Positions 8,647-18,095 of a DNA stretch of 64,000 bases are shown here, in pieces. Within the stretch, counting starts at the first letter, position 1. Each line of letters opens with the position of its first letter. The position numbers and the translations under genes are program-made. Below the pieces are notes generated by a model that saw nothing but the letters and a program-made list of their open reading frames with translations, had not been told where the DNA came from and made no database searches. Origin of the DNA: Bog-473 sp963736525 (GTDB lineage: Bacteria > Actinomycetota > Acidimicrobiia > Acidimicrobiales > RAAP-2); the NCBI GenBank assembly GCA_963736525.1, contig CAVTPF010000010.1, positions 124,001 through 188,000 of the forward strand, read 5' to 3'.

Positions 8647-9297
8647 GTGGACATCTCGCAGATGGCGGATCATTCTGATGACATGCGGCCGTCAGTATCA
8701 CGTACCCGGAGACAATGGCGTCGCGGGGTGCAGCTGGGGACACTTCTGGCCACGTCCGCCGTGCTCGGGATCGTCGTGACCGCTTTCTCCCTCGACGCGC
8801 AGGCGGAGGGCGCGCACCACGCCCGACTCGACAGGTCATCCCACCACCGGCGCCAGCCGAAGCATCACAGGGGCCAGACCCAGCAGAGCAGTAGCTTGCC
8901 GTGCCTGGAGGGCACCTGGAACGTGACGAGCATCACGTTGAGTACGACCGGCCTTAGCTTCACCGGCGGTTCCGGAACGACCGTGGACATCATGTCCAAT
9001 GGGAACGCACTAGGGAATTTCACTCCGGGTGCACCACTCGTGGGCAGCGAAGGCTCAGCCAAGTTCAACGGCACCGTGACCGACCACTACGGCTTCTCGC
9101 CGAAGACGACTGCGCAGTCCGGTACATTCCCGGTCACGACGGTCACCGACGATGCCACCATTACCGTCGCCGGCGTGACCAAGCCAGTCACGCCGTCACC
9201 CGAGCAGGGCTCGTACAGCTGCACCGGGAAGGACCTATCGCTGACGTTTACCAGCGGTGGCAACACGCTGACGTACCAAATGGCCCCTGCTGGCTGA
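8647..9297 (+). CDS. Secreted protein of unknown function
   Basis: The protein has 216 residues from GTG 8647, or 204 from ATG 8683. After an Arg-rich start there is one hydrophobic segment ('LGTLLATSAVLGIVVTAFSL') ending in Ala-x-Ala, which reads as a signal peptide or anchor. A His/Arg/Gln-rich linker follows, then a Thr/Ser/Gly-rich domain from about residue 85 opening with 'CLEGTWNVTSITLS'. That domain alternates short beta-like strands and has a second Cys in 'GSYSCTGKDL', so a disulfide is possible. It resembles beta-barrel exported proteins of actinobacteria. No enzyme motif is seen. Confidence 0.7.
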   Translation: MDISQMADHSDDMRPSVSRTRRQWRRGVQLGTLLATSAVLGIVVTAFSLDAQAEGAHHARLDRSSHHRRQPKHHRGQTQQSSSLPCLEGTWNVTSITLSTTGLSFTGGSGTTVDIMSNGNALGNFTPGAPLVGSEGSAKFNGTVTDHYGFSPKTTAQSGTFPVTTVTDDATITVAGVTKPVTPSPEQGSYSCTGKDLSLTFTSGGNTLTYQMAPAG

Positions 9298-9470
9298 CCC
9301 TCTTCGAGGGCGCGCCGGCCGCGTCCGCCCCTGTCGCAGAGCGGTCCACTGTTCCAAGCATTTGAGAGGAGCACCCAGAGCAACCGACGCTTCCGAACCG
9401 CACAGAAGGAGAGGTGCGCTCTCTGCTGTCGTGGAAGGGATCGCAAGGCAAAGCCCGCCCCGGGCGTTGA

Positions 9471-11216
9471 CTACGACAGAGGAAACGTGAGCAAGGGGGA
9501 CGTGCTCAGCCACGCCGGGTCGAGCGTGTACGCCTCGACCAACCACCGCGCGCCGCGTCGGGGCGCGGCGGTCCGTGCCGGCGGGTACAACGTGATCGTC
9601 TCGGAGTCGTGAGGCCCGAGGGCTGCGAGACCTCGCTCCGACGGCCTCCAGAATCCTTCGTAATTCTGACTCGTTGCGGTGTTCACGAGGAAGTGTGGCA
9701 CGAGTGTATCGGACGTCCGGTTGACCACCGATACCGTCACGGCGTTCAGTTCCGTGCCGGCATCGGATGTGATGACACTGCGAACCGACAACTGCAGAGG
9801 TGGGCCGCTAAAGGCCAAAACCGACGCGATGACGACGCCAACGCACGATACCGCGACCACCAGCACCGCCGGCCGCGCAAGCAGTCCTCGCGACGCCGGA
9901 CCGCCGGCGGACGCGACCCGGGGCACACCGTCGACAGAGAGTGCTGCCACGAGAGCAACAGGAATCAGGTCGACGAGATAGCTCGAAAGGCTGCGTGGCG
10001 AAAAGAAGAAAGGGATTGTCAGGAGCAAGGACCAGATCCGCTTCAGCTGTGGGTACCATGCGACGAACGCAGCGACGGCGCCGATCAGAGCCAGGACTCC
10101 TGCCAGGCTGAGCATGTTCAGATTCACGCCACCTGTCAGACCGTGGGTTGCGAGCGTGACGAGGCCCTGGCCATCAGCGACCAGCCCCCCGGTCAGGGGG
10201 AGGAGCGTGCCGTGCCACCATGCCCCGGGGTGCCAGACGAGAAAGGGGAGGTTCACCACAGCGAAAACCGCCAGAACGGTGAGCAGGTAGCGCAGACACA
10301 GACCAATTGGCGCACTCCCCCTTCGGCGCGCTTCGAGGAAGATACCGATGACCAACATGGGGACCGCGAACCACGGAGTCTGCTTGATGGCGCATGCGGC
10401 TCCCAGCGCAATCGGTCCGATCCATCGCGCCAGCCCTGGCTCGCTGGAGCGGCCGTACCTGTCCCAACGCCAAACGGCTATCACAAGGAACGGCAGGAAC
10501 ATCGCATCGGTGCCGCCCGAGGTGAACGAACCCAAGAAGAACGGCGTCAAGCCGAGCAACGCCGCGAGCCACCGCAGCGATGCGGGGAAGAGCACGAACG
10601 AGAGCACGATCGTGACAAGCCAGGCGGCTAGGTCAGTCCAGTCGACGGCCATGTGAACGCCCAGTGCCGTCGCCGGGAGGCTCAGCAGGAACGATCCAGC
10701 GGGGTAGGAGAAGCGAGTGACGTGACCGCCATCGACGGCATAGGTCCAGTAGCGAGACGGAACACTCAGAAGATGAGCGACACCTGACATTGAGGCCACG
10801 TAAGGATCGGCGCCGTGCAGCAATGCACGCGCCGCCACCTGGTCAAACGCCGCGGCGTCGGTGGAATAGAACGAGCGCGTGCTGATCTCGATCGATTGCG
10901 GAAACAGTGCAGTCATGATCACTGCTCCGAGCGTGACTCGCTGGAAGAGACGTGAGCGAGGGCTCCCGACCAGCCAGCAGGACGCGAGACCGAGGAGGCC
11001 CCCGGCGATCATCAGCGGAGCTAGGGCAATAACCGGGGGTGACCACCACCAAAAGCCCCAGAGGTTGACACCGCCGGTGACAACGGCCAACCACACGAGA
11101 CTCCACGCTCCTCGCTCGGCGAGGAGCGTGGAGTCCTGGAATGGCGCAGGAAGCCGTGCAAGGTCCGGATCGAGGCAGGGTGCCTCGGCCGGGCCGGCGC
11201 CCGGAGCGGTCAGCAT
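9471..11216 (-). CDS. Polytopic membrane protein, GT-C/GT87-like glycosyltransferase candidate
   Basis: The protein has 581 residues with about ten or more predicted spans. An acidic loop after the first spans ('FYSTDAAAFDQVAARALLHGADPY') is typical of polyprenyl-phosphate-sugar-dependent GT-C enzymes, which place the catalytic Asp in the first outer loop. The C-terminal 110 residues after the last span form a soluble, probably extracytoplasmic domain. It lies divergent to another large membrane protein at 11327 and near sugar-kinase and mannosidase genes, so a surface-glycan role is likely. The first 27 codons contain a 17-bp perfect hairpin (11099-11135). Confidence 0.7.
   Translation of the reverse strand: MLTAPGAGPAEAPCLDPDLARLPAPFQDSTLLAERGAWSLVWLAVVTGGVNLWGFWWWSPPVIALAPLMIAGGLLGLASCWLVGSPRSRLFQRVTLGAVIMTALFPQSIEISTRSFYSTDAAAFDQVAARALLHGADPYVASMSGVAHLLSVPSRYWTYAVDGGHVTRFSYPAGSFLLSLPATALGVHMAVDWTDLAAWLVTIVLSFVLFPASLRWLAALLGLTPFFLGSFTSGGTDAMFLPFLVIAVWRWDRYGRSSEPGLARWIGPIALGAACAIKQTPWFAVPMLVIGIFLEARRRGSAPIGLCLRYLLTVLAVFAVVNLPFLVWHPGAWWHGTLLPLTGGLVADGQGLVTLATHGLTGGVNLNMLSLAGVLALIGAVAAFVAWYPQLKRIWSLLLTIPFFFSPRSLSSYLVDLIPVALVAALSVDGVPRVASAGGPASRGLLARPAVLVVAVSCVGVVIASVLAFSGPPLQLSVRSVITSDAGTELNAVTVSVVNRTSDTLVPHFLVNTATSQNYEGFWRPSERGLAALGPHDSETITLYPPARTAAPRRGARWLVEAYTLDPAWLSTSPLLTFPLS
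11099..11135. repeat. Perfect 17-bp inverted repeat with 3-base loop inside a coding region
   Basis: Arms 11099-11115 and 11119-11135 are exact complements around the loop TCG. The sequence lies within codons of the membrane protein on the minus strand, encoding roughly Ser-Thr-Leu-Leu-Ala-Glu-Arg-Gly-Ala-Trp-Ser. It could form a very stable mRNA hairpin about 80-120 bases from the start. Confidence 0.85.
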
Positions 11217-11326
11217 TCGTCAAGTATGGCCAGACAGGGGAAGTAGCACTAGAGCGCGTTGGGTAGCTTTGGAGCCATGGTCTGTGACTGCGATCTGCGC
11301 GAACGGCAGCTCACTGCTCCGTCGCC

Positions 11327-13129
11327 GTGAGCGTCACCGGGACGAGGGGCGCGTCGACCAGCCGTTCGCACAGTCTTGGAGACCAGACGACCTCCTCGGC
11401 GAATGGCCCGGTTCGCGAGCACCATGGAGCTCGCGTGTTCGCTCCGGCGGCCGCCATGGGCGCCTTTCTCGTCCTCGTGGTGATCTTGTACGTGTCGGCG
11501 CGCCACGCGTTCGCCGGAGACTCGGACGGAGCCACCGTGGTGCTACAGGGACAGGCCATGGGTCGCGGCAATTTCACGCTCAATGGCTGGGCGCTCTCGC
11601 TCGACTCCTTCTGGACGGTGGATGCCGTCGTTTACATGCTCGTCGAGCTCGTGACCGGTGTGCGGGACATGCTCCTGTTCCTCGTTCCGGCGATGATCGC
11701 CGCCTCTGTCGTCGTCGTGGGCGTACTGCTGGCCCGCGACGGTCGTCGTGGGATCGCTGGCGTCGCGGCAGCGACGACGGTCGTGGTCGTCCTGGGGCTT
11801 CCCAGCCACGTGCTGGCCTACGTTTTCCTTCGTGGCCCGCTGCACATTGGTACCGCGCTGCTGTGCCTGTGCGCATTTGCAGGGCTGCGCTCGGGGCGCT
11901 TGGGATCGGGATGGGTCATGGCGGTCCTGTGCCTGGCGGCCGGCCTCCTCGGCGATTTCCAGACGGCGGTGCTCGGCGTCGGGTCGGCATGTGCAGCCGG
12001 CGTGGTTGCCATGCTGCGAATGCGGAATTGGCGTTCTGGAGTCCCCGAGGTGGGCGCGGCCATCGCCGGGCTGACCCTTGCTGCGGTGGTTCGGTCGGCG
12101 GCCGACGCGGTCGGCACATTCTCGGTGAACACCGGCCACCCCCGAGCCTCGTGGTCGCAGATGGTCACCAATCTCCGCCACATCCCTTCATGGGGCGCCA
12201 ATATGCTCGGTGTCGGAGGTGGGCAGCTAGGCAACGGTGGTGTGCCGGTGGCGCTGGAGGCGGTGCATCTGATCAGCCTGTTCGTTGTGACCGGGGCAAT
12301 CATGGCGGGCACCGTGGCGATGGTCAGAGGGGCGATCCGTGGGCGGCCGTCGCCGGCGGAGTCGAGCGCGGCGTGGAGGCTCGACGATCTTCTCATCCTG
12401 GCGGTGTTCGCCGATCTCGTCATCTTCCTCGTGCTCACGACTTCGGACGACCCCGGGTTCCTTCGCTATCTGACGGCAGCGGTCATCTTTGGCACTGTCC
12501 TCGCGGGACGTTGGGTAGGGCGCCTCGCCGAGTCGCTACCGTCGGCGTCGTTCGTGAGAAGGGGGACGGCAGCCGTCTGCCTCGCCGTCGTCGCCGCGTT
12601 CGCCGCCGCCTTCGGGTTCACCCTGGCCGCCCCGATGCCCGCGCAACCATATGCCCAGCTCGACAGGTTCCTCGAAGCTCGCCACCTGGTTGTGGGGATT
12701 GGCGACTACTGGAGTGCCTCCATCACCACTGTGGCCACCGGTGGCGTCGTGACCGTGCGGCCGGTCATCAGCACCCCCTCCGGGCGCGTGGTGCGCTACG
12801 AGCGACAGTCCACCGTGACCTGGTACAGGAATCAGCCGTTCGAGTTCCTCGTCTACGACACCGCCAGGCCGTGGGGAGGTATCGACGCCACCACGGCCTC
12901 CCTGACGTTCGGCCGCGTCGCCCGAACCTACGTGTTCGGCTCCTACCGGCTGCTCGTGTGGCACCATCCGCTCTTCGTGCCGGGCACCAGCTCCCCTCCC
13001 ATACGGGTCCATTTCACGAACCCGAGTCGCGCTGCTGAATACCTTCGCCGGGTTGTCAGAGCCGGAGGTGCGGCCGATCGTGGGAGCAAACGAAGTAGTC
13101 TGGGTCCTTCGACTGGACACGGGGTCTGA
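11327..13129 (+). CDS. Large polytopic membrane protein, glycosyltransferase-like
   Basis: The protein has 600 residues from GTG 11327. After a 40-residue polar start there is a first span ('FLVLVVILYVSARHAF') and about ten more up to residue 430, then a soluble C-terminal domain of about 150 residues. The loop 'GDSDGATVVLQGQAMGRGNFTLNGW' after the first span resembles the acidic first loop of PMT/ArnT-type GT-C enzymes. No exact family is certain. It is divergent from the membrane protein ending at 9471 and directly upstream of a GHMP sugar kinase. Confidence 0.65.
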   Translation: MSVTGTRGASTSRSHSLGDQTTSSANGPVREHHGARVFAPAAAMGAFLVLVVILYVSARHAFAGDSDGATVVLQGQAMGRGNFTLNGWALSLDSFWTVDAVVYMLVELVTGVRDMLLFLVPAMIAASVVVVGVLLARDGRRGIAGVAAATTVVVVLGLPSHVLAYVFLRGPLHIGTALLCLCAFAGLRSGRLGSGWVMAVLCLAAGLLGDFQTAVLGVGSACAAGVVAMLRMRNWRSGVPEVGAAIAGLTLAAVVRSAADAVGTFSVNTGHPRASWSQMVTNLRHIPSWGANMLGVGGGQLGNGGVPVALEAVHLISLFVVTGAIMAGTVAMVRGAIRGRPSPAESSAAWRLDDLLILAVFADLVIFLVLTTSDDPGFLRYLTAAVIFGTVLAGRWVGRLAESLPSASFVRRGTAAVCLAVVAAFAAAFGFTLAAPMPAQPYAQLDRFLEARHLVVGIGDYWSASITTVATGGVVTVRPVISTPSGRVVRYERQSTVTWYRNQPFEFLVYDTARPWGGIDATTASLTFGRVARTYVFGSYRLLVWHHPLFVPGTSSPPIRVHFTNPSRAAEYLRRVVRAGGAADRGSKRSSLGPSTGHGV

Positions 13130-13185
13130 GCGGTCGGCGGTGCCCGTTGCACCACAGCTCGGGGCATGAGGGGCATGATGAGCCG

Positions 13186-14229
13186 GTGGATGAGGTCGAG
13201 ACCCCGTTGCACATCGTCAATGCCGTGGCTCCGATCAGGATCTGCGACAACGGCGGATGGACCGACACGTGGTTCGCCGGCCACGGCAAGGTGTTCAACA
13301 TCGGCGTACACCCATGTGTCGAAGTACAGGTCCGAGTTCACCCCCTCGGCGCGCTGCCGCAGCGGATCGTGCTCGACGCCGAGAATTATGGTGAGCGCTT
13401 CACTTTCGATCCGGGCGACCTGCCCGATCGTCATCCCTTGCTGGAGACGACCATCGACGAGATTGGCGTACCAGACGACGCCTCGATCGAAATCAGCATC
13501 TTTTCGGCGGCTCCAGCCGGTGGCTCGACGGGCACATCGGCCTCCGTCACGGTTGCGCTGGTCGGCGCCCTGGACTCGCTCACCTCCGGACGGATGACAC
13601 CACAGCAGATCGCGTCGACCGCCCACCGCATCGAAGTCGATCGTCTCGGGCTCCAGTCGGGGATACAGGACCAACTGTGCGCGGCATTCGGGGGCATCAA
13701 CTACATCGAGATGCCCGCCTATCCGGTCGCGTCGGTGTCGCAGCTGCAGGTGCCAGACACCGTCTGGTGGGAACTCGATCGGCGGCTGGTGCTGGTGTTC
13801 CTCGGGCACTCCCACGACTCGTCGCAGATTCACGACCGGGTTATCGCCAGGCTCGAACAAGAGGGCGAGAGTTCGCCGCATCTGGAGATGCTGCGCCGCA
13901 CGGCCGACGACGCGAGAGACGCCGTGCTTGCGGCCGACCTCCCGGCACTGGGCCGAGCGATGGCCCAGAACACCGACGCCCAAGACAACTTGCACCCGAG
14001 TCTGGTCGGCAAGCAGGCACAGATTGCAATCGAGATAGCGGCGGCCCACGGCGCCTTGGGATGGAAGGTCAACGGCGCCGGTGGCGAGGGCGGGAGCATC
14101 ACGCTTCTGTGCGGGCCCGACATGAGCGTCAAGCGACGGATGCTCGATGCGTTCCGTGATGCCGACGCTCGCTTCGAGGTGATCCCAACTCACCTCAGCC
14201 GCCACGGCGTGCGAGTGTGGCAGACCTGA
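13186..14229 (+). CDS. GHMP-family sugar kinase
   Basis: The protein has about 347 residues from GTG 13186. The substrate-side motif is 'NAVAPIRICDNGGWTDTWFA' and the glycine-rich ATP motif is 'APAGGSTGTSASVTVALVGAL'. A third GHMP motif, 'GWKVNGAGGEGGSITLLC', lies near the end. The family phosphorylates sugars such as heptose 7-phosphate, fucose or galactose. The pattern is closest to the D-glycero-D-manno-heptose 7-phosphate/fucose kinase branch, but the sugar is inference. It follows the membrane glycosyltransferase candidate by 56 bases on the same strand, so they may be co-transcribed to supply an activated sugar for a surface glycan. Confidence 0.85.
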   Translation: MDEVETPLHIVNAVAPIRICDNGGWTDTWFAGHGKVFNIGVHPCVEVQVRVHPLGALPQRIVLDAENYGERFTFDPGDLPDRHPLLETTIDEIGVPDDASIEISIFSAAPAGGSTGTSASVTVALVGALDSLTSGRMTPQQIASTAHRIEVDRLGLQSGIQDQLCAAFGGINYIEMPAYPVASVSQLQVPDTVWWELDRRLVLVFLGHSHDSSQIHDRVIARLEQEGESSPHLEMLRRTADDARDAVLAADLPALGRAMAQNTDAQDNLHPSLVGKQAQIAIEIAAAHGALGWKVNGAGGEGGSITLLCGPDMSVKRRMLDAFRDADARFEVIPTHLSRHGVRVWQT

Positions 14230-14422
14230 TCCGAGCGGCTGCCCTCGGGGTGGCGCCGGCTACCACCAGCACTCCCAGCATCAAGTCCGAGGAGATCGAC
14301 TCGATCGAGTTCGAATGAATTCCAACTCAGAGGTCGAGCACGTCGGCCTCGAGCTGGAAATCAATCGTGGCATCCAAAAGGTCTTCATCTGTCTTCGTTG
14401 AGCGCCGCCGAGGCAAAACAAT

Positions 14423-17407
14423 TCAACCGAGGTCGAAGGCCAGCGTGACCAGCTCGAAGGGTCGGAGCTCGAGCTCGACGGTGCCGTCCTGGCCGGTCAG
14501 CGGGGACACTGCGCGCTCGAGCAGATCAGTGCGGGTCACCGACACGAAGGGACGGTGCAGCGTCACGCGCACGGGACCTCGAGAGCCCCACACCTCGCAC
14601 AGGCGGACCACCACGGCATCGGAACGGTCGGCCCACTTGACGGCCTCCACGCTCACCCCCGGCCGATCGACGGAGACCACCCGGCCGTCACCCCGGCCGG
14701 CGAGCAGCGAGAGGGGGACGTTGAAGTGCTCGGCCTCGGCGATGACCCCGGCGTCCCGCAGGTCACCTTCGTGGGGGACCAGCGCGTAGGCGAAGTGGTG
14801 GGAGCCCTGGTCCGCCTCGGGGTCGGGAAAGCCCGGGGCGCGGAGCAGCGAGAGCCTCATGGTGTGCCCGAGGATGTCGTAGCCGTATTTGGACTCGTTG
14901 AGCAGGGCCACCCCGTAGCCGGGCTCACTCAGATCCGCCCACCGGTGGCCGCACACCTCGAAGCGCGCCTCGTCCCAGCTGGTGTTGGCGACGGTCGGCC
15001 GTTCGAGATGGCCGTGTTGGATCTCGTAGGTGGCGCGCGTGGAGCGGACGGAGACTGGGAAGGCTACCTTCAGGAACCGATGCCGCTCGTGCCACTCCAC
15101 GTCGGTATGGAATTCGATTCGCCGCGTCCCGGCGGCCAGGCGCATGGTCTGGGTGATGGTCGAGGCCCCGAAGGAACGGATGAACCTGACCCCGCCCCGA
15201 AGCGGATGGCGCTCCACCACCTCGATCGAGTCCACGGCTACGAGGTCGGTGACCTGGTCGAGATAGGTGCGGTCGACGTCCCAGGCGTCGAAAGCCCGCG
15301 GATGGTCGTCATGGAGCTGGAAAAGGTTGCCGCGCTCTTCGTCGGCCAGCACCTGACGCCCAGCAACGAGATCCCGCACCGAGGTCAGCAGGCCGTCTCC
15401 GTCCCACTCCACCCGAAGGAGTCCGTTGTCCAGCCAGCCCTCGCCGATCGTCACCCGTTCTCTGCCGCCGAGCGACCGGTCGGGTGACACCGTCGACCAG
15501 CCGCACGCTGGTGCCGACACGATGGCCAGCGAACCGTCGGGCAGTTCGACCACCTCGGTCCGGTCGGTGGACGACGGGTTGAACGCCACCACGCCCACTG
15601 CTCCGTCACCCCCGGCGACGGCAGTCTGGGTCTCAGTGATGACCGAGCGAGCGATGGCGAGCACCTCGGCCTGCTCGCGCGCGGTGTCCTCGTAGACCCA
15701 GTGGATGCTGGACCCGGGGAGGATGTCGTGGAACTGGTGCAGCAGGAGAAGCTTCCAGGCCCGGTCGAGGTCGGGGCGCCGGTCGAGGGACGCCGCCACC
15801 GACCAGAGCTCGGCGGCCCGGAGGGCCTCCTCGGCGCGGCGGTTGGCCAGCTTGACCTCGGCGTGCGTGGTCAGCGTGGCCCGGTGGGTTTCGAGGTAGA
15901 GCTCACCGACCCAAACGGGGAGGTCGTCGGCCTCCTGGCCCAACCGATCGAGGAAACCCGCCACGGTGCCGATCTCCGCCTGAGGCAGGCCATCGAGATC
16001 GGTCATGCGGCGGAAGCGCTCGACCATGGTGTGGTTCGGGCCACCCCCCCCGTCGCCGTAGCCGAAGGGATAGAGATTGAGGGCGGCGCCATTAGGCAGG
16101 CCTCGGTCCTGTCCTGCGACCACCTCACCGACGGAGAAGTCGCCGTTGTAGGTGTTGGCTGGGGGGAAGTGGGCCAGCAGGCGGCTGCCGTCATGGCCCT
16201 CCCACCAGAAGGAGGTGTGCGGAAAGGAGTTGGTGTCGTTCCAGCTCATTTTCTGGGTGATGAGCGAGGTGACGCCGGCCTCGCGGGCGATCTGGGGCAG
16301 GGCGGCCGAGTAGCCGAAGACGTCCGGAATCCACAGTTCGTGCGTCTCGACCCCGAACTCCTCAGCGAAGAATCGTTTGCCGTGCACCAACTGGCGCACC
16401 AGGGACTCGCCCGACGGGACGTTGGTGTCTGGCTCGACCCACATGCCTCCGACCGGCTCCCACCTCGCCGATCTGACGTGTTCCCCGATCTGCTCGTACA
16501 GGTCGGGGTATCCGTCCTTCATCCACTGGTACTGCACGGCCTGGCTGCACACGAAACGGTGCTCGGGGTAGCGTTCGAGCAAGCGCAGCTGGTTGGAGAA
16601 AGTCCTTGCGCATTTGCGCCTGGTCTCGCGTAGCGGCCACAGCCAGGCGCAGTCGATGTGGGCGTGACCCACCGCGACGACGATGTTGGCCGAAGAGGTG
16701 GGCCGCTCGAGGAGCGGAGCCAGCACGTCCCGGGCCGGGACCACCCAGGCGGAGACGTTCTCGGGGTCGATGATGCCCCGTGCCTTGTCCAGCACCGAGA
16801 TGATCTCCTCGGATCGGTCGGGGTCCAGTGCGGCCAGTTCGGCCAGGATCCGCATGTCGAGGAAGAGACCTTCGACGGACCGGTCGGCGACCGCCAGCTC
16901 GGCTGTCTCGAGGGTATAGAGCGGTGCCCCCAGGTAGTCGGGCAGGAGCAGGGGCCAGTCGGCCAGGTGCCACGGCGGGATCGGATTCGCAGCCGCCTCG
17001 ACGAAGAAGTCCACCGGCTCGTCCCCGTGAGCCTCGCGAGTGAGCACAAACTCGCGGTGGTGGTGGTGCAGTCCCTGGACGGGTCGGAGCCCGGTGTCCC
17101 AGATCTGGCCCTCGGCCGTGAAGCCGACCAACTGGTCGCCGCCGAGGTGGATGAGGGCCACCACTTCGGCCCCGGCCCACGAGTCCGGGATCGATCCGCG
17201 AAACCGGAACCACGTGGTATCCCACATGCCTCCCCACGCGTCGCCCACTCCGAACGGGGTGAACGGTCGCCGAACGGCCTCCATGGCCGGAATTGGCTCG
17301 CCGCGCAGATGGTGGGCCGACACCTCCAGCGGGGCACGCCGCCCGTAGATCGCGGGGCGGACCACTGTCTTCAAGAATTGCCGGAGCGAGCGGGTGTCGT
17401 CAGCCAT
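14423..17407 (-). CDS. Alpha-mannosidase, glycoside hydrolase family 38
   Basis: The protein has 994 residues from ATG 17407. The GH38 zinc site is visible as 'VGHAHIDCAWLWPLRET' (His-x-Asp). The nucleophile Asp sits in 'WIPDVFGYSAALPQIARE', and 'LLLLHQFHDILPGSS' carries a further conserved His-Asp. An N-terminal domain of about 240 residues precedes the catalytic barrel. Beta-rich domains fill the second half, as in class II alpha-mannosidases. No signal peptide is present, so it should act in the cytoplasm on alpha-mannosides, perhaps recycling mannose glycans. It is convergent with the GHMP kinase and transcribed separately. Confidence 0.93.
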   Translation of the reverse strand: MADDTRSLRQFLKTVVRPAIYGRRAPLEVSAHHLRGEPIPAMEAVRRPFTPFGVGDAWGGMWDTTWFRFRGSIPDSWAGAEVVALIHLGGDQLVGFTAEGQIWDTGLRPVQGLHHHHREFVLTREAHGDEPVDFFVEAAANPIPPWHLADWPLLLPDYLGAPLYTLETAELAVADRSVEGLFLDMRILAELAALDPDRSEEIISVLDKARGIIDPENVSAWVVPARDVLAPLLERPTSSANIVVAVGHAHIDCAWLWPLRETRRKCARTFSNQLRLLERYPEHRFVCSQAVQYQWMKDGYPDLYEQIGEHVRSARWEPVGGMWVEPDTNVPSGESLVRQLVHGKRFFAEEFGVETHELWIPDVFGYSAALPQIAREAGVTSLITQKMSWNDTNSFPHTSFWWEGHDGSRLLAHFPPANTYNGDFSVGEVVAGQDRGLPNGAALNLYPFGYGDGGGGPNHTMVERFRRMTDLDGLPQAEIGTVAGFLDRLGQEADDLPVWVGELYLETHRATLTTHAEVKLANRRAEEALRAAELWSVAASLDRRPDLDRAWKLLLLHQFHDILPGSSIHWVYEDTAREQAEVLAIARSVITETQTAVAGGDGAVGVVAFNPSSTDRTEVVELPDGSLAIVSAPACGWSTVSPDRSLGGRERVTIGEGWLDNGLLRVEWDGDGLLTSVRDLVAGRQVLADEERGNLFQLHDDHPRAFDAWDVDRTYLDQVTDLVAVDSIEVVERHPLRGGVRFIRSFGASTITQTMRLAAGTRRIEFHTDVEWHERHRFLKVAFPVSVRSTRATYEIQHGHLERPTVANTSWDEARFEVCGHRWADLSEPGYGVALLNESKYGYDILGHTMRLSLLRAPGFPDPEADQGSHHFAYALVPHEGDLRDAGVIAEAEHFNVPLSLLAGRGDGRVVSVDRPGVSVEAVKWADRSDAVVVRLCEVWGSRGPVRVTLHRPFVSVTRTDLLERAVSPLTGQDGTVELELRPFELVTLAFDLG

Positions 17408-17416
17408 CGGCCCCAA

Positions 17417-18095
17417 GTCTGGCAGCCGTGACGGGATCCCACCCTACGATCAGCATGGGGTTGCTGTTGCCCGGTTTGCTCGAAGCGCTGCTGTTCCACG
17501 ACCTGCGCCGCAGCGAGGCCGTCGTCCTGATTGCGGCCGGTCGCGACATGGAGGAGTCGCGACAAGGAAGAGGTGAACAACCACCTCGGCATGGGTCGAT
17601 TCGCGCTACGCCGGATCGCTGCAGTCACGTGTTCCCCGCGACCGAGAATCGTTCGCGGACGCCTGGATGCCAGGTTCTCCGGAGCATCGCGATCGATCAA
17701 AGTCGCACATGCTGCGGACTCGTTGCGGACACGGGGGCGACCAGGTGGTTCGCGTCGGGAGCGCCGAGGAAGGACCCGTCGCCGAACGCGAACATGCCGC
17801 CGTTCCGCGCCGTGAGCACGGTGCCCTGGCTCGACGCCGCTCGCTGGCGTCGGCGAATGGTCCTCGTTGAAATCGATGCCACTCACTGCGACACGGACTG
17901 AGTGAAGCAGCTGCGGCAATCGGCGACTCAGAAACGGTGGACTGAACGAAAACCAGGCTTGGCGGGACTCGCGCCGATTCTGTTCCCCCGGCGACGACGA
18001 TTCGACTCGCTCCTGGTCGAACCTGGGCACCAGCCTTGTCCACCCCAGACGGGTTCGTCCTGATCTACAACGGCGCCGCTCAGCCCCTTTATGTC
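17417..18095. other. Non-coding or decayed stretch
   Basis: About 680 bases between the mannosidase start and the ABC permease stop. Only one segment is recognisable, the repeat remnant at 17697-17825. Other open frames are biased shadows without domain signals. Confidence 0.4.
17697..17825 (-). pseudogene. Remnant of a 'GGIFSFGDA'-type repeat protein
   Basis: The minus frame reads 'GTVLTARNGGMFAFGDGSFLGAPDANHLVAP', the same pattern as the 42-residue units of the deacetylase at 46218-46790 (Asp/Asn-Gly-Gly-hydrophobic-Phe-x-Phe-Gly-Asp-x-x-Phe-x-Gly). Only one unit is present and no start or secretion signal is attached. It is best read as the eroded 3' end of a once larger repeat protein. 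Confidence 0.5.

Noticed and set aside
10879..13038. Long plus-strand frame of 719 codons
   Set aside because: It overlaps two well-supported membrane-protein genes in other frames and is rich in Arg/Pro/Gly without any domain, typical of a shadow frame.
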